DNA of 64,000 nt from Cryptomeria japonica (Eukaryota; Streptophyta; Pinopsida; Cupressales; Cupressaceae): contig NC_081412.1 of NCBI RefSeq assembly GCF_030272615.1, forward strand, positions 140,412,747-140,476,746, written 5' to 3'. Positions within the stretch are counted from its first letter, which is position 1. Every line of letters begins with the position of its first letter. Below, in pieces: positions 55,560-64,000 of this stretch. Made by a program: the position numbers and the translations under genes. Below the pieces are notes generated by a model. It saw only the letters and a list, made by a program, of their open reading frames with translations, did not search any database and was not told where the DNA came from.

Positions 55560-56682
55560 TTGGGAAGAACTTTACAATCAAAGAGGGGTTGAATCCACTA
55601 GACCCAAATCCAAGGGAAACAAGGATGTGAATTCTAAGTGGATTGCAAGTGGTTGAAGTACGATTTACCCTCTTTTGTGAATGAGAGAGTTGACGTTGAT
55701 TATGCAGAAAAGAGAGAGAAAATGAGTGAAATGAGGTGCTACCAGTTCGAGATTGCGCTGTAATTTCAGATCTGAGCTAATTAGACCGACGCGGATCTGC
55801 CCTGCAAATTTGGAGAAAATTCATCAGGACCATGGCGGGAATGTACATGGTCCGCCACAAAATCCGTGAAATAAAAAGGGTTCTTCCGTCTCTGCAAATG
55901 AAGCCCAAACTTGCAATTATAGCTGCACACCTGCAACCTACACACATAAAAGAGAAGAAATGGGGGTTGTGGATAGGGGTTTGTCTTAGTCAAACCATGG
56001 TTGAGGAATCAACCTAGAAAGAAAGTAATTGCAAATGCTTGAATGTAAACAATGGAGATGTATACCTTGTAGATCTACAACTTGATGATGATTGCTTTGC
56101 TTCTTGAATGTAACCACAAATGTTGTATGAAATGGCATGTAATATGACAAAACCCTAACACACACACATGCTTGCAAATGAATGTTGTAATGTTGCTCCA
56201 ATGGATGAATGAAGAAGACTTGAATGCTTGAATGCTTGATAATGACATTGAAATATTGTATCTTCTCCTTATGCTCTCTATCTCTTATCATCTGTCATCC
56301 GTCCCATGAATGAGGGCATTGAATTCCCTTTTATACATGCCTCAAGGATTAATTTTCAACCAACGAAGGCCGACAAAGAGGAATAACAAACCCCAAAGAC
56401 AAGAAATGCATAGGAGATCGAGAAACCCACACATAGGACCACCCTAAGAGGTGGGGATAGGGGTGCCATGCCCCTGTCATAGGGGGACAGGGGCGTCATG
56501 CCCCTGTCCTGCCCTATTTTGGGGCCTGGACAGGGTCAAAAGAAGACACAAGACATGAAGGAGGAAGAGAAAAGGGGTGGAAATGCAGAAATAGGTCCCG
56601 GTTAGGGAAGGAGATGCCATCACTAAGGTGAGGTCCCCAAATGTGGTTAAAATTGCAGGGGTCACAATTTTATGACACTAAA
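55486..56682 (-). repeat. Element C 5' LTR
   Basis: Matches 50869-52033 and has about 27 extra bases (CCATCACTAAGGTGAGGTCC...) near 56613. TATA box TATAAAAG on the minus strand (56328-56335). The terminal CA is worn to AA. Confidence 0.88.
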
Positions 56683-56687
56683 ACCGG
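56683..56687 (+). repeat. Target site duplication ACCGG (element C, right)
   Basis: Partner of 50864-50868. Confidence 0.85.
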
Positions 56688-57140
56688 TTTGATGATTTCT
56701 TCACCGGTCCTTAAACCCTACTAAAACCTTAGCAAAAATTCATCAAAAATTTGAAACATGCCTTGCGGTAATCATCACAAGTTCCGGTTCTGATCATATA
56801 CACCTTTCCATGATACAAGTTCACCATCCAAACTACAAATCACCAGTCATCGTCAATCGACCGATCCAATCAAAACAATTTTGCTTTACTAGTTAAAGTC
56901 CTATTTCATAAACTTTAGTTCACTGCCGGTAAACCCTGTCTTCCGGTAAACCAAATCACTTGGATGGAAAAAAAATCACGAACATCAGTTGCCAACAATG
57001 ACAACACAAATAACTGATCATGTCCTCTATTCATAGAATCTCAATCTCTTAATCACAAATAGACTTCTATCCTTTACTAGTGTAGTTATCCAACTTCAAC
57101 TGCATCACCTGATCTGCATCAGTTATGCCAAATGCCAACA
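56688..57140 (-). repeat. Copia E 3' LTR, inner part
   Basis: Continues the LTR after element C. Plus view ends ATGCCAACA, then ATCTCCCCCTTTGG, the reversed polypurine tract of Copia E. Confidence 0.88.
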
Positions 57141-57558
57141 ATCTCCCCCTTTGGAATTGATGGAAACATTGATAAGATATACAATCAAAATAACATCATC
57201 ACCCGCAACTTGCTTGATGATATCACATCTCTGTCGGTTCTCCTTTTGTCATCTCCTCTTTAACCAATGCTTCACTCAATCCGATCTTCAACTTCTCACA
57301 TGTCTGCCATATCTGATTTCTATTCTTTTCTTCTCCCCCTTTGACAAAAATGCCAAAGATGTAAATGCATCACTTGTCTTTAATTCTATTGCTGCCTCTT
57401 TCATCATCTCTACTACATAAATGAGAAAAAAAATTATAACAGAGCATCAAATTAGAACTTTACATCAGACTTGCTCCCCAAAGGAGTAGTCTGTATCTTC
57501 ATCAATCCTTTGTGAAAAATAAACATGAAATCCATAGGATTGATGGATCTCCATCATT
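57141..57558 (-). other. Copia E 3' untranslated region
   Basis: It holds three reversed purine tracts (CTCCCCCTTTG near 57142 and 57334, CTCCCCAAAGG near 57472), the same clustering as in Copia F. No gene; the plus-strand frame at 57151-57420 is antisense to this region and shows no domain. Confidence 0.65.
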
Positions 57559-58266
57559 TTAGTTCTTCCAGTGTAGGGGTCTAACCCCTAGTTTACCTCT
57601 AAGAAACTCAAAGGTAGCCTTCAGTAAGGGCTTAGTAAAGATATCAACTAACTGATCTTTACTCTTCACATATTCCATCTTCACCTTCTTTTCTTGAACT
57701 CTTTCCCTTAGGAAGTGATACTTCAATTCAATGTGCTTGGTTCTAGCATGAAGTACATGATTCTTAGAAATTTTTATTGCACTTGTATTATCACAATAGA
57801 TAGTCACATACTCAGCTTCAGCTGTAGATTGAGAAACACAAGTTTCTTTCTTTCTTATCCACGCCACTAATCTTCCTCCAAGTAGAAAAGCTCCACCGGT
57901 TGTGCTTTTCCGATCATCCACATTACTTGCCCAATCAACATCAGTAAAGCCATCTAAAGTAAATTCACCTTTATATGGATACCATAAACCATAGTCTACT
58001 GTGCCTTTGAGATACCAAAATATTCTCTTCACAACCACCATGTGACTTTCTTTAGGCTCTTTTTGAAATCTAGCTACTAATCCAACAACATGAGAAATGT
58101 CTGGTCTGCCATGGACAACATAATGTAGCTTGCCAATCATAGATCTGTACTCTTTTTCATTAACAACACGGGAATCATCTTCCTTTGACAACTTGCAACT
58201 AGTCACCATTGGTATCCCTACCCGTTTGTAGTCTTCAACACCTCTTTGATATACTTGGTCTAACAA
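57559..58266 (-). pseudogene. Copia E RNase H region with internal deletion
   Basis: DWASNVDDRKSTTGGAFLLG, VSQSTAEAEYV and then at once TIYCDNTSAIKISKNHVLHA, HIELKYHFLRE and QLVDIFTKPLL. The roughly 25 residues that normally lie between AEAEYV and IYCDN (present in Copia F as TVATSCTQVLWMKQ) are deleted in frame. It is the C-terminal piece of pol, separated from RT by a frameshift near 58262. Confidence 0.9.
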
Positions 58267-58943
58267 ATAAAGATACCACCATCCAATTTTTGAACCTGTA
58301 AGATGATAAAAAACTTAATTTCACCAATTAGAGACATTCCAAATTCTTTTTTCATTATTTCAACAAAGTCCATACACATATCATCATTGCCACCAAAAAT
58401 TATGTCATCAACAAACACTTCTGCTATCATCATCTTGTCTCCACCAGTCTTCAAATAAATGTTGCTATCCTCACTAGTACGTTGGAATCCAATCTTGATC
58501 AAGTATGCATATAATCTCTCATACCATGTTCTCGGTGCCTGCTTAAGACCATACAAAGCTTTGTGCAATCTACACACCATGTATTTATCATCGGTCAAGG
58601 AAAATCCATCCGGTTGTTCAATGTATACTTCTTCTAGAATCCCATTCAGAAAGGCTGACTTGACACCTATTTGGTAGACTTTGAATCCCTTATATGCAGC
58701 AAATGCTAGAAGCATCCTTACACCTTCTAATCTAGCAATATGTGCAAGTGTTTCACCATAATCCCCACCTTCCTCTTGAGCATATCCTTTGTAGACTAAC
58801 CTTGCCTTGTTTCTTACAATCCTTCCTTCTTCATCTAATTTATTTCTAAAGACCCATTTTGTTCCAATTACTTTCTTATCCTCTGGTCTAGGAACAAGTG
58901 ACCATGTCAAATTCTTCTCAATTTGATCTAATTCTTCATTCAT
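58260..58943 (-). pseudogene. Copia E reverse transcriptase, catalytic Asp lost
   Basis: A 227-codon clean frame: [73 protein letters not shown] and VFVDDIIFGG. In QIGVKSAF the first catalytic Asp is Gly (codon GGT at 58667-58665; family form QIDVKSAF). YVDD is FVDD. It normally copies element RNA into DNA; this copy cannot. Confidence 0.93.
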
Positions 58944-58952
58944 TTCCTTAAC

Positions 58953-59456
58953 CTAACCATCATCCTTTAGTGATTCCTTAACTATCTTGGATTCAATTGT
59001 AGATATCAAACATGAGTTCTCTCTTATCTTTCTCTTGGTTTGTACACCTGCATTCTTATCACCAATTATCTGCTCTTGTGAATGATTCAATTTGACACAT
59101 GTAGGTATTTCCTGTGCGGCATCTGCATCTTCTTCATCTGGTTCTTCATCTTCTTCCTCACTGTCATCGCTTACCGGTTGAGGAACTAGTTCTTCATTTG
59201 CCGGTTTTTCATTATTCTTTGGTTCCGGTTCAATGATCACAAACTTTTCTTCATTATCATCCTTTTCAGGTTCAGATCTTCTTGTACCTTCAGACTTATT
59301 AGATAAATCATTAACTTTTACATTAGCACTTTCAACAATTTTCTTAGTTCTCTTATTGTAACATTTATATGATTTACTCTTAGAAGAGTAACCAAGAAAA
59401 ATTCCCTCATTGAATTTTGCATCAAAATTCTCAGTGTAGTTATCTCGATAAAACAT
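58953..59456 (-). pseudogene. Copia E integrase C-terminus and acidic linker
   Basis: DAKFNEGIFLGYSSKSKSYK and YNKRTKKIVESANVKV are the family C-terminal integrase strings. They are followed by a Glu/Asp/Pro-rich linker (DDSEEEDEEPDEEDADAA) and NHSQEQIIGD before RT. A stop after SLKDDG lies where a short connection to the RT frame is expected. Confidence 0.85.
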
Positions 59457-59659
59457 TGACTTCCAAATATTTTAAAATAACTAACACAAGGAGTTTTTCC
59501 ATACCATAGCTCATAGGGTGTCTTATTGTTACCTCTTTTTACCAGTACCCGGTTTAAAGTGTATACAACTGTACAGACCGCTTCTCTCCAAAATATTTTG
59601 GATACATTACCTTGTAATAACATGGCTCTTGCGGCTTCAACTATTGTTTTGTTCATCAT
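59318..59659 (-). pseudogene. Copia E integrase, middle piece
   Basis: NKTIVEAARAMLL, KIFWREAVCTVVYTLNRVLV, NKTPYELWYGKTP and FKIFGSQCFI. A one-base change near 59672 separates it from the piece with the first two catalytic Asp; QNGIAEMMNKT (in the shifted frame) keeps the catalytic Glu. Frame is lost again near 59465. Confidence 0.87.
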
Positions 59660-59664
59660 TTCTG

Positions 59665-60849
59665 CTATGCCATTCTGTGTGGTGTCCTTGGAGCAAACAT
59701 CTGTCTCTTTATACCCTGTCTATCATAATACTTAACAAATTCATTAGATGTGAGTTCACCACCTCGGTCTGATCTTAAACACTTCAAGTTCTTACTAGTT
59801 TCCTTCTCAACCAGAGCTTTAAATGATTTAAATATATTAAATTCTTCTGATTTCTCTCTCAAAAATGTTACCCACATCATTTTACAATAGTCATCAGTGA
59901 AGATCATGAAATAACTATCACCATAATAACTCTTTGTTCTCATAGGGCCACAAAGATCAGTATGTACCAAATATAAAACATTCTCAGAGATACCATTCTT
60001 TCTCTTGAAAGAAATAGAGGTCATCTTACCGATTTGACAATCTTTGTATATCACACTATCCAGTTTGACAAGTTGGGGTGATCCTCTTACAATACTTGAC
60101 TTTCTTATCTTAATCAAATTATCAAAATTAACATGACAACAACTTTTATGCCATAACCAACTATCTTCCATTCTTGCAACTAGACAATTATTAATATTAC
60201 TATTCAAATGGAATAAGTTACCTCTAGTTTGGTTCCCGATAGCAATTAGTTCACCATTACCTCCAAGAATTATGCAGACTCTACTCTTCAACTCAAGCAA
60301 ATAACCTTTATCATTGGGCTGACCAACACTTAAAAGATTATGCTTAAGACCATCAACCCAAAATACATCATCAACATTACTCTTCCCATTTAGAGAGATT
60401 GAACCTTTACCTTTCACCATGCAAGGAGAGTTGTTTCCAAATCTAACAACACCTCCATAAAATTCATTAAGGGTTATGAACTTACTTTTGTCTCCGGTCA
60501 TGTGGTGTGAGAAACCACTGTCTATAATCCATTCATCAATATTCTCCATATGAGATACTAGTGCCTTTTTATCAGACAATTCCTCCTTCACAGCTACAAA
60601 CACAGTTTCTTCATTGTCATCTTCTTCTTCTGACTCCTCATCGGTCACACCATCATCTACTGCAACATAACAATGTTTCTTTCCTTTTCCTTTGAATCTT
60701 CTACACTTTTCTTTCTTATTGGTGTTAGGGTAGTTAGCAACAATATGACCAATTTTATTACAAGAGAAACACTTCAAAGTTAGCTTTCCTTTATACTTAC
60801 CAATGCCTCTTGGAAATCTCTTTGCTAACAATACTTCAAGTTCCATCAC
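59665..60849 (-). pseudogene. Copia E zinc knuckle, protease and integrase core
   Basis: A 394-codon frame. LKCFSCNKIGHIVANYP is the nucleocapsid knuckle with the last Cys changed to Tyr. An acidic stretch follows, then WIIDSGFSHHMTGDKSKF (protease, DSG intact), GLKHNLLSVGQ, WLWHKSCCHVNFDNL (pre-integrase), VHTDLCGPM (first catalytic Asp), FTDDYCKMMWVTFLREKSEE and CLRSDRGGEL (second catalytic Asp). It ends at a frameshift in PQxNG. This is the best-kept Copia coding piece in the window. Confidence 0.92.
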
Positions 60850-61640
60850 TTGTTCTTCATTGTCTTCATTTCTCCGGTTGCTTCCATAATTTGTCCTGCA
60901 CTCATAATTTTGACATATATCTTATCCTTTCCTAGCAAATGAACCGGTAATAGAATCTTTAAAGGCAGATTCAATAGATTTTGTCACACTATTGTCAAAA
61001 ATATTTAACTCAAAAGATGTTATCTTACCAATCAATAAATCAACCATTACCTGATCCTTTGAAATATATCTAAGTTCTTGGATTGTCGATACTCTTATAA
61101 CATACTGAGGTTGTGAGAATTTTAACTACTATTGTATAATCTTCTATTTTGCCTCTAGCACTCTTAATGCCACCAACAAATTCTTTGATTCTCTGACCAT
61201 ACTATCCAATATTCTCTCCTTCAAGCATTCTCATGTCATCGAACTTTCCTCTCAAGCTTTCCTCTTTGGCTCTTTGAACATGCTCATCTCCTCCATAGAT
61301 GGTATCTAACTTTTCCAAAACCTCACCCATAGTTTCCAATCCTTGAACATCAATATATTTTGAATCAGATAAAGTACTTACAATAGCTTCTAGGGATTGC
61401 ATGTTATCTTGTTGTTCTCTGAGTTCATCCGGTGTCAAGGGAGTAGTGGTAGGAGCAACATACGTTGTTTCAACTTGCTTCCAATATTGTGCACCAAGAC
61501 ATTTGATGTAGATCTTCATTATGTCTTTCTAGATCTTGTAGTTATCCTTGTTGAACTTGGGACCCTGTTTCTTCATCCTCTTGAATTCCTCAAAATCTTT
61601 TCCTCAAGTGGTTAGGCTTTTTGCACACAGAGGACTAGAT
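60850..61640 (-). pseudogene. Copia E gag, decayed
   Basis: The clearest piece (61519-61202) reads IYIKCLGAQYWKQVETTYVA, SLEAIVSTLSDSKYIDV and YGGDEHVQRAKEESLRGKFD, a UBN2-type Copia gag. Upstream GPKFNKDNYKI is out of frame or after a stop (K-stop-KD, probably Trp). Downstream of 61200 only strings such as YGQRIKEFVGGIKSARGKI are readable between stops. The nucleocapsid knuckle follows at 60770. Confidence 0.8.
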
Positions 61641-61652
61641 CTCTGATACCAA
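61641..61652 (-). other. Copia E primer-binding site
   Basis: Minus strand TGGTATCAGAGA, one base off the usual TGGTATCAGAGC, next to the LTR end. Confidence 0.88.
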
Positions 61653-61653
61653 T

Positions 61654-63309
61654 TGTTAATCCTATGAGGATTCGGTTAATACTGAGAGGGGGGGTGAATC
61701 AGTATTAAGACCAATTCAAACTTTAATTGAAAATAAAATTTATCTCAGATCTGAAACCATTTAACAAATATTTGAACTTCTGTAATCAGATCTAATAACC
61801 TCTTTATCACATTTTCTTAATATATTAATCAAATCATTACCAATAATTTCACCACAAAAGTAATCATATAAATTGATCATTACCAACTTATTAACCTTAT
61901 CAATAAGATCAAATACTTTCTCAAACAGCTTCTTATTAGTATTGGTAACCTTTGATAAACTTTTGATAAAACATCATAACCGGTGTCTCAAAAATAATGC
62001 ATGCAATGAAACATAAACAAGAGTACCACATGAAAAACATTCCACACATGAATACCGTTATTTTTTTACATGGAAACCCAAATAGGGAAAAAGCCACAGT
62101 GGGAGTTGGCACCCACAAATATTTGTACTCTTTTGAAGTACGCCCTGTTAGGAGCTTACAATACGCTCAGTTAGGAGCAGACCCTATTAGCAGTCACCCG
62201 GTTAGGGGAATTGCCTTGCAGCTCGATTAGGAGCTTAATGATCTGTTAGGATCAACCTCGTGAGAGGATTTAACACCCTTTTGAGAGCTGACTTGTTAGG
62301 GGACTTAAATGTTTAAGGCTTGTTAGAACCTACCCGATTAAAGGATTTAACCTGCTGCAACTGTCAGGGAACAATAGTGAAAGAATGATCTATTACTTGC
62401 ACTTCTATGTTTTCTTGATCAAATCAAATTATACTCAACACTCTGCAACTCTCAGGAAGATCTCACAGTTCACTTCGATGACTTAACACATTCTCTAAGA
62501 CCACCGACATAATAAACATCGACTGTGTCAACTTAAATAGCCATTTCAACTAGGTCGGCCACAAAACCTAATTACATCATGAATTTACAATTAGATCACA
62601 AGAGATCATCATAGATTGCTATACAGATAATTACAACAAATTAGAATGCAATATCAACTGCTGGTTGATCTTAACCCATCACAAAAATCCGATTTGTATC
62701 CTCAAAACACTTTGCTAAGCGTTTTGCTGATTCCCAGGAAAATCTTCCTTGAATCACGCCAAAAGAGCTATAAAATATTTCACACATGTTGTTCCATGTT
62801 ACCAAATTGATGTAGACTCATTGTCGATCACCATCATTACAGAAATCATTACCGGTTTGATGATTTCTTCATCGGTCCTTAAACCCTACTAAAACCTTAG
62901 CAAAACTTCATCAAAAATTTGACACGCCTTGCGGTAATCATCACAAGTTCCGGTTTTGATCATATATACCTTTCCATGATACAAGTTCACCATCCAAACC
63001 ACAAATCACCAGTCATTGCCAATAGACCGATCCAATCAAAACAATTCTACTTTACTGGTTAAGTCCTATTTCACAAAATTCAGTTCACTGCCGGTAAACA
63101 CTATCTTTTGATAAACCAAATCACTTAGATGACAACACAAAACATCAGGAACATCAGTTGCTGACAATGATAACACAAATAACTGATCATGTCACATATT
63201 CATGGAATTTCAATCTCTTCATCATAAATAGACTTCTATCTTTTTTCGGTGCAATCATCCAACTTCAACTGCATCACCTAATCTGCATCACTTATGCCAA
63301 ATTCCAACA
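61654..63309 (-). repeat. Copia E 5' LTR (1656 bp)
   Basis: Minus strand TGTTGGAATTTGGCATAAG to GGATTAACA. It carries the boxes shared with D, F and G in reverse (GGGGGGGTGAATCAGTAT near 61687, GGGAAAAAGCCACAGTGGGA near 62085) and CCGGTTAGG-like internal repeats (62130-62390). It is intact, unlike the split 3' LTR. Confidence 0.92.
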
Positions 63310-63314
63310 GATTC
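63310..63314 (+). repeat. Target site duplication GATTC (Copia E, right)
   Basis: Partner of 49656-49660. Confidence 0.93.
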
Positions 63315-64000
63315 ATCTCAGATGTCTTAGAGCTGATGTTTGGGAGATAGTGGAGAAAGGGTATATACCTCATGATCCTAATTCTGGAACAACGACACCT
63401 ATTGATGAACAAAAGAAAGCTGAAAATGATGTGAGAGCAAAAGAAGCATTGTTAAGCGCCCTATCTGATGAAAAGCTATTGAATGTCATAGAGTTGGAGA
63501 ATGCTAAGCTACTCTGGACAAAGCTTGAAACTCTTTATGAAGGTGACCAGGCTGTGAAAATTGTAAAACTTGAAGGTTTCCAGGTAAGATATGAAACTTT
63601 AAAGATGGAAGAAGATGAGAAGATAAGTTCTTTCATGGACAGAGTCAATGAGATTGTTATGGGTATCAAATACTACAGCGGATCAGTTAGTGAGGATAAG
63701 ATAGTGTCAACAGTTCTAAGAGTTCTACCTCCAGCTTACAAGATGAAGACTACTTCTATCAATGGACTCTAGACAATGTTAAGTACCCTTGTGACCAGAG
63801 ATACATTACTTGGAAATTGACTACTTTTGAACTTGAAGAACTTGGAGATCAGAGTGTTGCTAAAAATAAGACTGCATTTAAAGCATTTGCCTCCAGTAAG
63901 AAGAAGATAGATTGAAAAGAGATGTATGCTAAGGATATGGAGGAAATTGAGAAAGAAAAAAGAGAAATTGAAGAGCTGGAAGCCTTGATTGCTAGAAGAA
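63315..64000 (+). pseudogene. Copia D gag, continuation to right edge
   Basis: RCLRADVWEIVEKGYIPHDP, LYEGDQAVKIVKLEGFQVRY, MDRVNEIVMGIKYYSGSVS and YKMKTTSINGL run clean to a TAG at 63770. The same gag goes on as TMLSTLVTRDTLLG, then after a frameshift FELEELGDQSVAKNK, a TGA in the expected DWKEMYAKD (TGG to TGA) and EIEELEALIARR at the edge. It is the counterpart of the Copia F gag (38930-39676). The knuckle and pol would follow outside the window. Confidence 0.88.

Larger units (their letters stand above)
50869..56682 (-). mobile_element. Pol-less gypsy-like element C (LARD-type)
   Basis: A 5814-bp insertion in the Copia E LTR. LTRs of about 1.17 kb (50869-52033 and 55486-56682) share TAAAGTGGAAAATTGGATCC and CATGACACTACA-type ends. 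Minus orientation follows from the purine tract next to the left LTR and the gag remnants near the right one. The interior has a broken gag and about 2.4 kb of AG-rich non-coding filler; no protease, RT or integrase is visible. Confidence 0.85.
49661..63309 (-). mobile_element. Copia E, complete, minus strand, holds element C
   Basis: Reading right to left: 5' LTR (63309-61654), primer-binding site, gag, zinc knuckle, protease, integrase, RT, RNase H, purine tract, 3' LTR (57140-49661, split by C). The ends are TGTTGGAAT...GATTAACA and the duplication is GATTC. It is better preserved than Copia F but still dead. Confidence 0.93.

Noticed and set aside
1-64000. Cellular genes, tRNA or rRNA genes
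   Set aside because: I looked for uninterrupted non-transposon frames, tRNA-like cloverleaf arms and rRNA-like blocks and found none I could support; the tRNA-Met complementarity is confined to primer-binding sites.

Overview
The window looks like transposon-packed intergenic DNA from a large-genome seed plant. A conifer or other gymnosperm is my best guess, inferred from the style of the elements (giant nested Copia and Ty3/gypsy copies, long AT-rich decayed tracts, PMD-carrying gypsy). I see no cellular gene, no tRNA or rRNA and no CRISPR. Nearly everything recognisable is a LINE, a Ty1/Copia or a Ty3/gypsy element, most of them broken. Where the original codon can be guessed, stops are mainly C-to-T or G-to-A changes (TGG to TAG/TGA, CGA to TGA, CAG to TAG), as expected for old methylated copies.

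Layout. 1-2580: 5' part of a minus-strand L1-type LINE (decayed ORF1, but an open endonuclease frame running off the left edge). 2581-4808: decayed filler with a Copia RT fossil and a possible gypsy integrase fossil. 4809-8883: a 5'-truncated plus-strand LINE bounded by a perfect 17-bp target duplication; between its RNase H domain and its 3' tail it carries a third ORF of about 440 codons. 8884-15808: AT-rich sequence with several decayed tandem arrays and no gene. 15809-35998: LTR of Copia G, split by Copia A (duplication GATTG), which is itself interrupted by a 13-kb inverted repeat of a pol-less gypsy family (H). 36016-37653 and 44645-44720: short-LTR element I, split by a complete Copia F (37654-44639, duplication ATTTC). 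44645-48293: filler with a 67-bp micro-LINE insertion. 48294-64000: Copia D (LTR, start of gag), split by minus-strand Copia E (49661-63309, duplication GATTC), whose 3' LTR is split by gypsy-like element C (50869-56682, duplication ACCGG); the gag of D resumes at 63315.

How the parts relate. The target duplications give an insertion order: C is younger than E, E younger than D; H younger than A, A younger than G; F younger than I. Copia D, E, F and G share LTR landmark boxes and leader sequence, so they are related lineages. Gypsy H and C share the C-x2-H-x4-H-x4-C type of gag zinc knuckle and both lack pol, so they would depend on enzymes supplied by other elements. The most unusual items are the LINE with a third ORF, the intact 1371-codon gag-protease-integrase-tail fusion of H and the palindrome that holds two copies of it.
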